NCBI GenBank assembly: GCA_963725155.1
Contig: CAVRXU010000007.1
Span: 310,001 to 374,000, forward strand
Direction of reading: 5' to 3'
DNA: 64,000 bases
Source of the DNA: DATDAH01 sp963725155
GTDB taxonomy: Bacteria > Actinomycetota > Acidimicrobiia > Acidimicrobiales > DATDAH01
The notes below the pieces were generated by a model, which worked only from the letters and a program-made list of their open reading frames with translations, was not told the DNA's origin and did no database searches. Shown here one piece after another: positions 8,366-16,778 of this stretch. Both the position numbers and the translations under genes were made by a program. How positions within the stretch are numbered: position 1 is the first letter of the stretch; each line of letters opens with the position of its first letter.

Positions 8366-8814
8366 TCGTCGACCCTCAGCCGGTTGCCGGAGTCTTCGTG
8401 AAGGTGGGTCGCTGATGGGTGCAGACCTGTGAACTGCACCTGGTCGCGCCGTAGGTCCACCCGCAGGGGACCGCCGAGAGGCGGGGCAAAAAGGTAGAAG
8501 ACCCCGAGTAGCCGTCACGCCGAAGCGCTTCAACTCCTCGGGGCCTCCCGATCGGTCCGGCTCCTCACCCTCCGTGTGACCCGAGGGCCACCCGGCGGCT
8601 TCCCCGCCTCCCTCTCGGGCTGCGGCTCCGGCGCCTTTCCTGTCCAGTCATTCCTGCCGGTGATCGGCGACTCCGGTGGACGAACCTCCGGTGCCTCCGG
8701 CCGCTCCGGCCGCCCTGACTGGCGTGGGCGCACCTTCGCGCCGTGACGGGAACGTGGTCAAGTGTTTTCGCGAGATCCCCAGGGAGTTCACCGAAATCCA
8801 CCCCTTGTCCCCAA
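8366..8814. repeat. 449-bp direct repeat, copy 1
   Basis: Identical to 9272-9720 except for one base (C at 8713, T at 9619). It contains three consecutive inverted repeats: 8418-8440 (7-bp arms), 8471-8484 (5-bp arms) and 8502-8543 (7-bp arms enclosing the 10-bp palindrome GAAGCGCTTC). No transposase or other recognisable protein is encoded; short open frames on both strands are low-complexity Pro/Arg-rich. With its neighbours it fills the gene-free stretch 8176-8957. Confidence 0.93.
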
Positions 8815-8853
8815 CCCTCTCCACAGAGCTCGGCCGACGGGTCCAGTTGTTCG

Positions 8854-8890
8854 GCGTCAGTTGGTCATCCCGGGCCTGACCAACTGACGC
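8854..8890. terminator. strong hairpin, 14-bp perfect arms
   Basis: Perfect 14-bp inverted repeat (8854-8867 and 8877-8890) around a 9-nt loop, with no T-tract on either side. It lies between repeat copy 1 and the small secreted-protein gene at 8958. It could be a terminator for transcripts leaving the repeat, or an operator for the small gene. Confidence 0.5.
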
Positions 8891-8957
8891 AGGAGAGGGG
8901 AGCGTCGGGGCCGGGTAAGTACGCCGGGCGGCCGTCGAACGAAAGGGAAACCGCGCC

Positions 8958-9248
8958 ATGCGCAAGCTCATCGTCGGGTTCGCGGTCTGGTTCCTGGCTG
9001 GCCTCGCGGTCGCGCTCGGCCTCTGCGGCGCCGGCGTCGACGCCCATGAAGGCGGCCTGATCCCGCCGGTGGCTGTGTGCAACCCGGACGCGTTCGGCGG
9101 ATTCAACTGGCGGTGGGTCGGATGCAACCACGAGAACCATCTGCACGCCCAGTGGCGTCACGGCCGGGGCACGCCGGGCCACACGGTGCGGGCATACCGG
9201 CGTGAGGCCCGTGAGTTCCGGGCATGGCTCGATGGCCTCGATGGCTGA
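8958..9248 (+). CDS. small putatively secreted hypothetical protein between two direct repeats
   Basis: A 96-residue protein: MRKLIVGFAVWFLAGLAVAL is a clear signal peptide or membrane anchor, and the rest is polar, with two cysteines after the helix (near residues 39 and 55) and a Trp/His-rich patch (NWRWVGCNHENHLHAQW). A GAAAGGG ribosome-binding site precedes the ATG at good spacing, which supports real coding. No family is recognised; it has the flavour of phage or mobile-element accessory proteins. The gene sits alone between the two 449-bp direct repeats. Confidence 0.65.
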   Translation: MRKLIVGFAVWFLAGLAVALGLCGAGVDAHEGGLIPPVAVCNPDAFGGFNWRWVGCNHENHLHAQWRHGRGTPGHTVRAYRREAREFRAWLDGLDG

Positions 9249-9271
9249 CCCCCCGACCGGAGTGAGAGGGC

Positions 9272-9720
9272 TCGTCGACCCTCAGCCGGTTGCCGGAGTC
9301 TTCGTGAAGGTGGGTCGCTGATGGGTGCAGACCTGTGAACTGCACCTGGTCGCGCCGTAGGTCCACCCGCAGGGGACCGCCGAGAGGCGGGGCAAAAAGG
9401 TAGAAGACCCCGAGTAGCCGTCACGCCGAAGCGCTTCAACTCCTCGGGGCCTCCCGATCGGTCCGGCTCCTCACCCTCCGTGTGACCCGAGGGCCACCCG
9501 GCGGCTTCCCCGCCTCCCTCTCGGGCTGCGGCTCCGGCGCCTTTCCTGTCCAGTCATTCCTGCCGGTGATCGGCGACTCCGGTGGACGAACCTCCGGTGC
9601 CTCCGGCCGCTCCGGCCGTCCTGACTGGCGTGGGCGCACCTTCGCGCCGTGACGGGAACGTGGTCAAGTGTTTTCGCGAGATCCCCAGGGAGTTCACCGA
9701 AATCCACCCCTTGTCCCCAA
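9272..9720. repeat. 449-bp direct repeat, copy 2
   Basis: Second copy of 8366-8814, offset by 906 bp, same orientation, one mismatch. Weak similarity continues about 28 bp upstream of both copies. Its right edge lies about 60 bp before the O-methyltransferase start. No gene is seen in the stretch 9249-9781. Confidence 0.93.
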
Positions 9721-9781
9721 GCCCATCCACATCCCGCCTCTCGGCGGCCCGCCCTCACGGCGACTCCGGCATCATTGGGCC

Positions 9782-10444
9782 ATGACCGTTCCCAAGTCCT
9801 CGTGGTTGCCCGTTGACCTGCACCAGTACGTGGTGGACCACGGGCGGCCGCCCGACCCGCTGCTGCTGGAGCTGGCCGAGGAGACCGTGGCCAAGCTGGG
9901 CGCCACGGCCCGCATGCAGATCTCGCCGGAGCAGGGCGCCTTCCTCGAATGGCTGACCCGACTGTTGGGAGCGACCAACGTCGTGGAGGTCGGCACCTTC
10001 ACCGGCTACTCGTCGGTCTGCCTGGCCCGGGGACTGGCGGCCGGTGGCCGGCTCCTGTGCTGTGACGTGAGCGAGGAGTGGACGTCGATCGCCCGCGCCT
10101 ACTGGGAGCGGGCCGGGCTGACCGATCGCATCGAGCTCCGCCTGGCCCCCGCGGCCGAGACCCTCGCCGCTCTCCCCCAGGACCCGCCCATCGACCTGGC
10201 CTTCGTCGACGCCGACAAGGAGGGGTACCCCGGGTATCTCGAGCTCCTGGCCGAGCGCCTGCGGCCGGGTGGGGTGATCGCCGTCGACAACACCTTGTGG
10301 GGTGGTGCCGTCGCCGACCCCGAGGTCACCGACGCGACGACGCAGGGTCTCCGTGACCTGAACGACGGTCTGGTCGACGACGCCCGCTTCGACACGGTGC
10401 TGCTCCCCCTCGGTGACGGGCTGACCCTCCTGCGCAAGCGCTGA
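9782..10444 (+). CDS. SAM-dependent O-methyltransferase (caffeoyl-CoA OMT family)
   Basis: A 220-residue methyltransferase_3 family enzyme that moves a methyl group from S-adenosylmethionine to a hydroxyl, usually of a catechol-like substrate, with a divalent metal. Seen: NVVEVGTFTGYSSVCLARGL (SAM motif I, near residue 60), LLCCDVSEEWTSIARAYW, DLAFVDADKEGYPGYLELL (metal-binding Asp) and GGVIAVDNTLWGGAVAD (second metal-binding Asp-Asn). Full family length. The ATG at 9782 follows CATCAT by 6 nt, a partial -10 match. Physiological substrate unknown. Confidence 0.93.
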   Translation: MTVPKSSWLPVDLHQYVVDHGRPPDPLLLELAEETVAKLGATARMQISPEQGAFLEWLTRLLGATNVVEVGTFTGYSSVCLARGLAAGGRLLCCDVSEEWTSIARAYWERAGLTDRIELRLAPAAETLAALPQDPPIDLAFVDADKEGYPGYLELLAERLRPGGVIAVDNTLWGGAVADPEVTDATTQGLRDLNDGLVDDARFDTVLLPLGDGLTLLRKR

Positions 10445-10558
10445 AGCGGGGGGCGTACGCGCGCGCCGAGTGGCGCGGTCTACTGTGTCCACCGTCACAA
10501 GCCGAGGGGTCGTTCTCCGGTGGGTGGCAGCACCATTCGAGGACGCGGGGGAGCACAC

Positions 10559-12280
10559 ATGACGAGCTGGTCGGCACGACGCTGGATGCTGCGGATGGGA
10601 GCCCTGCTCCTGGCCTTCGGGCTGATCGCCGCGGCATGCGGGGGCAGCGGCGACTCGGGCGGCGACGACGCCAGTGGCGACAACCCCCGGGGCGAGGAGT
10701 CCAGCGACCCCGACGACGGGGCCGAGCCGCAGCGCGGTGGCTCGATCATCTTCGCCAGGGAGGCGGAGACCTCCAGCCCCTGGACACCCTCGGCCATGAT
10801 CTGCGACGTGGCCTGCCACCAGGCCATCAAGGGCATCTACGACACCTTGACCTGGCCCGACGCCGACGGCGAGGTCCACGGGATGCTGCTCGAGTCCATC
10901 GAGCCCAACGCCGACTTCACGGAGTGGACCCTCACTCCCCGTGACGGCATCCAGTTCCACGACGGCACCCCCTGGGACGTGGCCGCCCTCGACACCCACT
11001 TCTCGACGATGCGGGACTCGGTGCTGGTCGGCAACGTGTTCAACGACATCACGGACCAGCAGGTCCAGGGCAACACCCTGGTCCTGACGATGCGCAACCC
11101 GTGGACGCACTTCCCGCTGTTCCTGTCGGGTCAGCCGGGCTATGTGGCCTCGCCGACCTGGCTGGCCGCCGTGGCCGACGGCTCCGCCTCGGAGGCCGAG
11201 CCCGTCGGCACCGGGCCGTTCGAGTTCGAGGCCTACTCCCCCGGCGACAGCTTCTCGATGACCCGCAACGAGAACTACTGGCTGATCGCCCCCGACGGCG
11301 AGCCGTACCCGTACCTGGACGAGATCGAGTTCCTGGTGCAGGACGAGAACCAGACCCGGGACAACGCCATCATCTCCGGCGACATCGACATCACCCACAT
11401 GGACTCGGGTGACTCCATCGAGCGCCTCCGTCAGGAGGCCGACAACGGCACGATCAACCTCTTCGAGATCGACCAGCGTCAGGAGACGGGCTACGTCCTG
11501 ATCAACTCCTCGGACCCGAATGCCGCGGTCAGCGACGTCCGGATCCGTCAGGCCATGGCCTACGCGTTCGACCACGTGGTGGAGAACCAGTCCCGCAACG
11601 CCGGCATCTTCGAGATCGCCAACGGGCCCTTCTCCCCCGGCTCCATCGGCTACCTGGACGACACCGGCTTCCCGGAGTTCGACCTCGAACAGGCCACGGC
11701 TCTGGTGGACGAGTACGAGTCCGACACGGGCCGGGAGGCGACGATCGCCTACAAGACGACCACGGACCCGTTCAACCTGCAGACGGCCGAGCTCTACCGC
11801 GGCTTCTGGGAAGCGGCGGGCATGACCGTCACCCTCGACCAGATCGAGCAGGGCGAGTTCATCACCCAGGCCCTGATCGGCAACTTCGAGGCCTTCGGCT
11901 GGCGCAACCACGGCGGCTTCGACCCCGACACCCAGGAGGTGTGGTGGACGAGCGAGAACGCCCTCCCCGCCGGGGAGATCGCGTTGAACTTCGGCCGCAT
12001 CGACGACCCGGTGATCGACGAGAACCTGGACATCGTCCGGGAGAGCCAGGACCCGGCCGAGCGCCAGGCCGCGGCCGAGGAGATCAACCGGCAGTTCGGT
12101 GAGCAGGTGTACAACATCTGGACCAGCTGGATCATCTGGGCCATCCCCTATCAGGACCGGGTCCACGGCGTGCAGACCCCGGTCGTCATGCCCGACGGGA
12201 CACCCTCGACGGTGACGGGCATCGGGTTCACCGGCGCCATCAACCTGCAGCAGCTCTGGGTGGACGACGCCGGCACCTGA
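10559..12280 (+). CDS. ABC transporter substrate-binding lipoprotein, peptide/OppA family 5
   Basis: A 573-residue extracellular solute-binding protein that would capture oligopeptides or similar solutes for the importer encoded downstream. Residues 1-29 form a lipoprotein signal (LIAAAC lipobox), followed by a Gly/Asp-rich linker. The body has family-5 landmarks: HDGTPWDVAALDTHFSTM, TGPFEFEAYSPGDSFSMTRNENYW, and VRIRQAMAYAFDHV. ATG 10559 has a strong GGGGGAG ribosome-binding site. First gene of a five-gene operon (10559-16732). Confidence 0.94.
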   Translation: MTSWSARRWMLRMGALLLAFGLIAAACGGSGDSGGDDASGDNPRGEESSDPDDGAEPQRGGSIIFAREAETSSPWTPSAMICDVACHQAIKGIYDTLTWPDADGEVHGMLLESIEPNADFTEWTLTPRDGIQFHDGTPWDVAALDTHFSTMRDSVLVGNVFNDITDQQVQGNTLVLTMRNPWTHFPLFLSGQPGYVASPTWLAAVADGSASEAEPVGTGPFEFEAYSPGDSFSMTRNENYWLIAPDGEPYPYLDEIEFLVQDENQTRDNAIISGDIDITHMDSGDSIERLRQEADNGTINLFEIDQRQETGYVLINSSDPNAAVSDVRIRQAMAYAFDHVVENQSRNAGIFEIANGPFSPGSIGYLDDTGFPEFDLEQATALVDEYESDTGREATIAYKTTTDPFNLQTAELYRGFWEAAGMTVTLDQIEQGEFITQALIGNFEAFGWRNHGGFDPDTQEVWWTSENALPAGEIALNFGRIDDPVIDENLDIVRESQDPAERQAAAEEINRQFGEQVYNIWTSWIIWAIPYQDRVHGVQTPVVMPDGTPSTVTGIGFTGAINLQQLWVDDAGT

Positions 12281-12320
12281 TCGGAGCCCCTGACACGACG
12301 AGAGGACGGGGAACAGGACC

Positions 12321-13274
12321 GTGAGATACATCCGACAGAAGGTGGTCCAACTCGCGGCCGTCCTCCTCTTGGTGACGTTTCTCACGTTCCTGCTCCTCAA
12401 CCTCCTCCCCGGCGGGCCGGAGACCGCGGCCCTCGGGATCGGGGCCGACGAGCAGGCCCAGGCCGAGTTCCGGGCCGAACAGAACCTCGACGATCCGCTG
12501 ATCGTGCGCTACGCGGACTGGCTCGGGGGCATCCTCACCGGCGACCTGGGTGACTCCCTGATCAGCAACGTGCCCGTGACCGAGCTGCTCGGCCAGCGGC
12601 TCCCGGTCACGCTCCAGTTGATGTTCTACGCCACCTTCCTGGCGCTGATCATTGCGGTGCCGTTGGGGATCCTGACGGCGTACAAGGCCGACTCCATGTT
12701 CGACAAGTCGGCCAACACCATCGCCTTCGGCCTTCTGTCCCTGCCCAACTTCATCGTCGGCGTACTGCTGGTCTTCTTGTTCTCCATACGCCTCGGGTGG
12801 TTGCCGGCGACCGGCTCCACGCCATTCGGCGAGGACCCGGTCGAGCACTTCCGGCGCATGATCCTGCCCACGATCGCCCTGGCCGTCGGCCAGATCGCGG
12901 TCTACATGCGTCTGCTCCGCACCGACATGATCTCCACCCTTCAGGAGGACTTCATCGGTGTGGCCCGGGCCAAGGGCATGCCCACCCGCCGGATCCTGCT
13001 GCGCCACGCCCTGCGTCCCTCGAGCTTCTCGCTGCTGACCGTCGTCGCCATCAACGTGGGCCAGCTCATCGGCGGCACCATCGTCATCGAGCGCATCTTC
13101 GCCATCCCCGGGCTGGGCAGCCTGCTGGTGGAGTCGATCTTCAGGCGGGACTACCTCGTGGTCCAGGGCTGCATCGTCATCGTGGCGGTGGGCTTCGTGC
13201 TCGTGAACTTCATCGTGGACATCCTGTACGCCGTGCTCGACCCGAGGATCCGCCATGCCCGCGCCATCGCCTGA
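12321..13274 (+). CDS. ABC transporter permease, DppB/OppB type
   Basis: A 317-residue integral membrane permease with about six helices, beginning IRQKVVQLAAVLLLVTFLTF. The cytoplasmic EAA loop is visible as DFIGVARAKGMPTRRILLRH (near residue 210), which docks on the ATPases. The periplasmic and terminal parts (IPGLGSLLVESIFRRDY, then DILYAVLDPRIRHA) are standard for this family. GTG start at 12321 after a purine-rich stretch. Its 3' end overlaps the next permease gene by 20 bp. Confidence 0.94.
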   Translation: MRYIRQKVVQLAAVLLLVTFLTFLLLNLLPGGPETAALGIGADEQAQAEFRAEQNLDDPLIVRYADWLGGILTGDLGDSLISNVPVTELLGQRLPVTLQLMFYATFLALIIAVPLGILTAYKADSMFDKSANTIAFGLLSLPNFIVGVLLVFLFSIRLGWLPATGSTPFGEDPVEHFRRMILPTIALAVGQIAVYMRLLRTDMISTLQEDFIGVARAKGMPTRRILLRHALRPSSFSLLTVVAINVGQLIGGTIVIERIFAIPGLGSLLVESIFRRDYLVVQGCIVIVAVGFVLVNFIVDILYAVLDPRIRHARAIA

Positions 13275-14211
13275 AGCCGGAACGCTCCACGCCGGAGGCA
13301 GCGGTGGCATCATCACCGAGTCGTCGGCCGAGGTGGCCCTCGACGCCATACGGGAGGGCGACACCGAGCGCGAGGTCAAGAAGCTCGGCCTCGGCTTCTG
13401 GATCGCGGTGGGTTGGCTGGCCCTGCTCATCACGCTGGCCGTCCTCGCTCCCGTCCTGCCCTTCATCGAGGACCCCAACGTCTCCAACGCCGACGCCCTC
13501 GAGGCTCCGCCGTCCGCCGAGCACTGGTTCGGAGGCGACGACATCGGCCGGGACGTCTTCTCCCGGGTGATCTGGGGTGGGCGGGTCTCCCTGTTCATCG
13601 GGCTGGCCGCCGTCTCGTTCGGCTTCGTGATCGGGGGCACGATGGGGCTGACCGCCGGGTTCTACGGGGGGCGCTACGAACGGGTCGTCATCGGCGCGAT
13701 GGACATCATGTTGGCCTTCCCCGCGCTCGTACTCGCCCTGGCCCTGGTCACCTTCCTGTCGGAGCCCGGGACCCAGAACGCGACCCTGGGCACGGTCACC
13801 CTCGTCTTGACCATCCTGGCCATTCCCGCGCTCGCGCGGATCACGCGGGCGGCGACGTTGTCGTTCTCCCAACGCGAGTTCGTGACCGCATCCCGCGCCC
13901 TCGGGGCCCGCAACAGCCGGATCATCGCCCGGGAGATCCTGCCCAACGTGGTGCCCCCCATGGCGGCCTTCGCCCTCATCGCCATCGCCATCGTCATCGT
14001 GGCGGAGGGCGCCTTGAGCTTCCTCGGCTTGTCGGTGGCCTCCCCCACGGCCACGTGGGGCAACATCATCGAGCAGGGTCGCCAAGGCCTCGACGACACG
14101 CCATGGATCTCGCTCTTCCCGTGCGCCGTCATGTTCCTCACCCTCCTGTCGTTCAACTACGTGGGCGACCAGCTCCGGCGCTACTTCGACGTGAAGGAGG
14201 TCAACCTCTGA
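13255..14211 (+). CDS. ABC transporter permease, DppC/OppC type
   Basis: A 318-residue permease partner. The N-terminal 45 residues are soluble; helix 1 follows (FWIAVGWLALLITLAVLAP), then the OppC motif HWFGGDDIGRDVFSRVIWGGR near residue 95, an EAA loop REFVTASRALGARNSRII and the C-terminal NYVGDQLRRYFD. The ATG at 13255 lies inside the upstream permease gene (20-bp overlap), which suggests translational coupling. Its stop codon overlaps the next ATG (TGATG). Confidence 0.93.
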   Translation: MPAPSPEAGTLHAGGSGGIITESSAEVALDAIREGDTEREVKKLGLGFWIAVGWLALLITLAVLAPVLPFIEDPNVSNADALEAPPSAEHWFGGDDIGRDVFSRVIWGGRVSLFIGLAAVSFGFVIGGTMGLTAGFYGGRYERVVIGAMDIMLAFPALVLALALVTFLSEPGTQNATLGTVTLVLTILAIPALARITRAATLSFSQREFVTASRALGARNSRIIAREILPNVVPPMAAFALIAIAIVIVAEGALSFLGLSVASPTATWGNIIEQGRQGLDDTPWISLFPCAVMFLTLLSFNYVGDQLRRYFDVKEVNL

Positions 14212-15299
14212 TGCGCAGGGGTCGACGGCAGGTCGTGCTGGCGCGGTCCGACGTCGACGCGAACGTCCCCCTCCTCGAGGTCGTGGACCTCCGTACCCAC
14301 TTCCTGACCGAGACCGGAACCGTCCGGGCCGTCGACGGGGTCAGCTTCACCCTCGACCGGGGCCGGACGCTCGGGGTCGTCGGCGAGTCCGGCTCCGGCA
14401 AGACGATCCTGTCCCGGTCGATCATGGGCCTCCTCCCGACCCGCAACGTCGTGCGGACCGGCAGTGCGAAGTACGAGGGCACCGAGGTGGCCGGCGCCGG
14501 GCCCGAGGAGATGCGCGGCCTGTGGGGCACCGAGATGGCCATGGTCTTCCAGGACCCGATGACCTCCCTCAACCCCGTGATGACCGTGGGCAACCAGATC
14601 ACCGAGTCGTTGCGCTACCACCTCGACATGGAGAAGGGCGAGGCCCGGGAGACCGCCATCGCCCTCCTGCGCTCCGTGGGGATTCCCGAGCCGGCCCAGC
14701 GGGTGAAGGAGTACCCCCACCAGCTCTCCGGAGGCATGCGCCAGCGCGTGATGATCGCCATCGCCCTGGCCTGCGGCCCCCGCCTGCTGCTGGCGGACGA
14801 GCCCACCACTGCGCTCGACGTCACGGTCCAGGCCCAGATCCTGGACCTCCTTCAGGCCCAGCAGACCGAGCGCCACATGGCGATGATCCTGGTCACCCAC
14901 GACCTCGGCGTCGTGGCCGGCCGGGCCGACGACATCGCGGTGATGTACGCGGGCAAGGTGGTCGAGAAGGCACCGACCAACGTGCTCTTCAGCTCGACGC
15001 GACACCCGTACACCGAGGCCCTGCTGAAGTCGATCCCCAAGCTGGAGCACACCAGCCACACCCGGCTGGCGGTGATCCCGGGCCGACCGCCGGACCTGGT
15101 CTCGCCGCCCGAAGGCTGCAACTTCAGCCCTCGCTGTCCGTACGCCCAGCCCAAGTGCTTCGTGGAGGAACCCGAGCTCGAGCCCGGTCCCGGCGGAGGC
15201 CACGAGTTCGCCTGCTGGTTCCCGGTGGGCACCCCGGAGGGCACCGAGGCCCTGGCCCGCAACGCGAACGCCGCCGCCGTCAGCGAAGGGGTCGCCTGA
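14211..15299 (+). CDS. ABC transporter ATP-binding protein, DppD/OppD type
   Basis: A 362-residue ATPase of normal length. Seen: Walker A GESGSGKT (near residue 61), Q-loop VFQDPMTSLNP, signature LSGGMRQRV, Walker B LLLADEPTTALD and H-loop VTHDLGVV. The C-terminal oligopeptide-transporter domain has the cysteine cluster CNFSPRCPYAQPKC, which in relatives binds an Fe-S cluster. It serves as an internal control for the unusual partner ATPase encoded next. Start ATG 14211 overlaps the permease stop by 1 nt. Confidence 0.94.
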   Translation: MRRGRRQVVLARSDVDANVPLLEVVDLRTHFLTETGTVRAVDGVSFTLDRGRTLGVVGESGSGKTILSRSIMGLLPTRNVVRTGSAKYEGTEVAGAGPEEMRGLWGTEMAMVFQDPMTSLNPVMTVGNQITESLRYHLDMEKGEARETAIALLRSVGIPEPAQRVKEYPHQLSGGMRQRVMIAIALACGPRLLLADEPTTALDVTVQAQILDLLQAQQTERHMAMILVTHDLGVVAGRADDIAVMYAGKVVEKAPTNVLFSSTRHPYTEALLKSIPKLEHTSHTRLAVIPGRPPDLVSPPEGCNFSPRCPYAQPKCFVEEPELEPGPGGGHEFACWFPVGTPEGTEALARNANAAAVSEGVA

Positions 15300-16732
15300 T
15301 GGCGGGCACCGGGACGGCCCACCTGCGCGACCCGTCCGAGACCATCCTGCGAGCCGAGGACCTGGTGGTCGAGTTCCCCGTCGGCCGCACCGGCCTCAAG
15401 GTCCACGCCGTCTCGGGGATCAGCCTCGACGTGAAGGAGGGCGAGACCCTCGGCCTCGTCGGGGAGTCCGGCTGCGGCAAGTCGACCACCGGCCGCGCCC
15501 TCATGCAGTTCCCCAGTCCCACCGGTGGCCGGGTCACCTTCGAAGGCGAGGAGCTGACCGCCCTGCACGGGGAGGATCTGCGCCACATCCGCACCCGGAT
15601 GCAGATGATCTTCCAGGACCCGATCTCCTCGCTGAACCCGCGGCGCAAGGTCGGCGACATCGTGTCGGAGCCGCTGGCCATCTGGAGCCAGCCCGCCCGG
15701 CCGGACCGCGGACTGATGACCACGCTGGCCGCCATCCTGTGCTTCGGGATGGCGGTGGTCTTCGCCGTCCTGGCTGTGGTCTACGTCCTCCTCGCCGTCC
15801 TCCTGCTCACCGGGGCATGGGAGCGCTCGGCCACCCTGGGCCCGATCACCATCAAGAGCGCCGCCGTCGGCTTCTTCATCGGCTTCACCTCCGCAGGCGG
15901 GGCCGTCGCCTTCCGGGCCGTCGGCTACGGCATCTGGCGCCGGGACCCCGAAGGCCGGACCGAAGGGGTCACCGCCTTCGCCGCCTTCGCCACCCTCGGG
16001 TTGGTGGCCTGGGCGGTCATCGGCGTCTCCATCCTCCTGTTCCTCGTCCCCGCCACCCTCCTCGCCCTGATCGTCATATTCCTCTACGGCCCCGGTGGCA
16101 GCCAGGACTTCCCGGGTGTCGGGCCGGAGGGCCAGGACCTGGTGGACGAGGTGCTGACCAGCGTCGGCCTCGATCCGACCGTGGCCCGGGCGAAGCGACC
16201 CCACGAGTTCTCCGGCGGCCAGTGCCAGCGCATCTCCATCGCCCGCGCCCTGGTGCTGGACCCCAAGCTCATCATCTGCGACGAGCCGGTGTCGGCCTTG
16301 GACGTGTCGGTGCAGGCCCAGATCCTGAACCTCCTGGAGGACATGAAGGCCCGGTACGGCCTGACCCTCGTGTTCATCGCCCACGACCTGGCCGTGGTCA
16401 AGAACGTGAGTGACCGGGTCGCGGTGATGTACCTCGGCAAGCTGTGCGAGGTCGCCCCCCCGGACCTCCTCTACGAGCGGCCCGCCCATCCGTACACCGA
16501 CGCCCTCATCAAGGCCATCCCGGTGCCCGACCCCGAGGTCCGGCCCGACGGGGTCTCCGAGAAGCTCCAGGGCGACCTGCCGTCCCCGGTGGCCCCGCCC
16601 AGCGGCTGCCACTTCCGGACCCGCTGTCCCAAGGCGCAGGACCGCTGCGCCGAGGAGGAGCCGATCATCCGCGCCGTCGGCGACGGCCAGTTCGTCGCCT
16701 GTCACTTCCCGCTGGTCGACGTCCCCGACTGA
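15299..16732 (+). CDS. ABC transporter ATP-binding protein, OppF type, with a membrane-spanning insertion
   Basis: A 477-residue ATPase, about 140 residues longer than usual for OppF/DppF. Walker A GESGCGKST is at 55-63, the Q-loop FQDP at 105-108 (Q106), the signature SGGQ at 305-308, Walker B DE at 328-329, and the H-loop His at 362; the C-terminal CHFRTRCPKAQDRC cluster is intact. In E. coli OppF about 58 residues separate the Q-loop Gln from the signature; here it is 199. The extra stretch (about residues 134-275) is strongly hydrophobic, with helices near 141-171, 186-208 and 224-263. The frame stays open on both sides and no catalytic motif is lost. The insertion falls in the helical subdomain that touches the permeases. 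Confidence 0.9.
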   Translation: MAGTGTAHLRDPSETILRAEDLVVEFPVGRTGLKVHAVSGISLDVKEGETLGLVGESGCGKSTTGRALMQFPSPTGGRVTFEGEELTALHGEDLRHIRTRMQMIFQDPISSLNPRRKVGDIVSEPLAIWSQPARPDRGLMTTLAAILCFGMAVVFAVLAVVYVLLAVLLLTGAWERSATLGPITIKSAAVGFFIGFTSAGGAVAFRAVGYGIWRRDPEGRTEGVTAFAAFATLGLVAWAVIGVSILLFLVPATLLALIVIFLYGPGGSQDFPGVGPEGQDLVDEVLTSVGLDPTVARAKRPHEFSGGQCQRISIARALVLDPKLIICDEPVSALDVSVQAQILNLLEDMKARYGLTLVFIAHDLAVVKNVSDRVAVMYLGKLCEVAPPDLLYERPAHPYTDALIKAIPVPDPEVRPDGVSEKLQGDLPSPVAPPSGCHFRTRCPKAQDRCAEEEPIIRAVGDGQFVACHFPLVDVPD

Positions 16733-16778
16733 TCCGGGCCCCGGTGGGATCGGGGAACCGTCGTGCGAGGATGGCCCG

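Noticed and set aside
6946..8460. 500-codon upstream extension of the methyltransferase frame
   Set aside because: It is antisense to the lytic transglycosylase and has no similarity; homology starts near the GTG at 6945.
8530..8733. 67-codon minus-strand frame inside the 449-bp repeat, also in copy 2 (9436-9639)
   Set aside because: Pro/Arg-rich with no ribosome-binding site or family. The only difference between the copies is synonymous in this frame, but a single site is not evidence of coding.
8366..9720. Repeat pair as an insertion sequence
   Set aside because: No transposase, no terminal inverted repeats and no target duplication could be identified.
10445..10558. Recognisable promoter before the importer operon
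   Set aside because: A TCTACTGTG-type segment is present, but no convincing -35/-10 pair at good spacing; only the ribosome-binding site is clear.
9755..12400. 881-codon minus-strand open frame across the methyltransferase and substrate-binding genes
   Set aside because: Antisense to two well-recognised proteins, low-complexity composition typical of GC-rich shadow frames, and no family motif.
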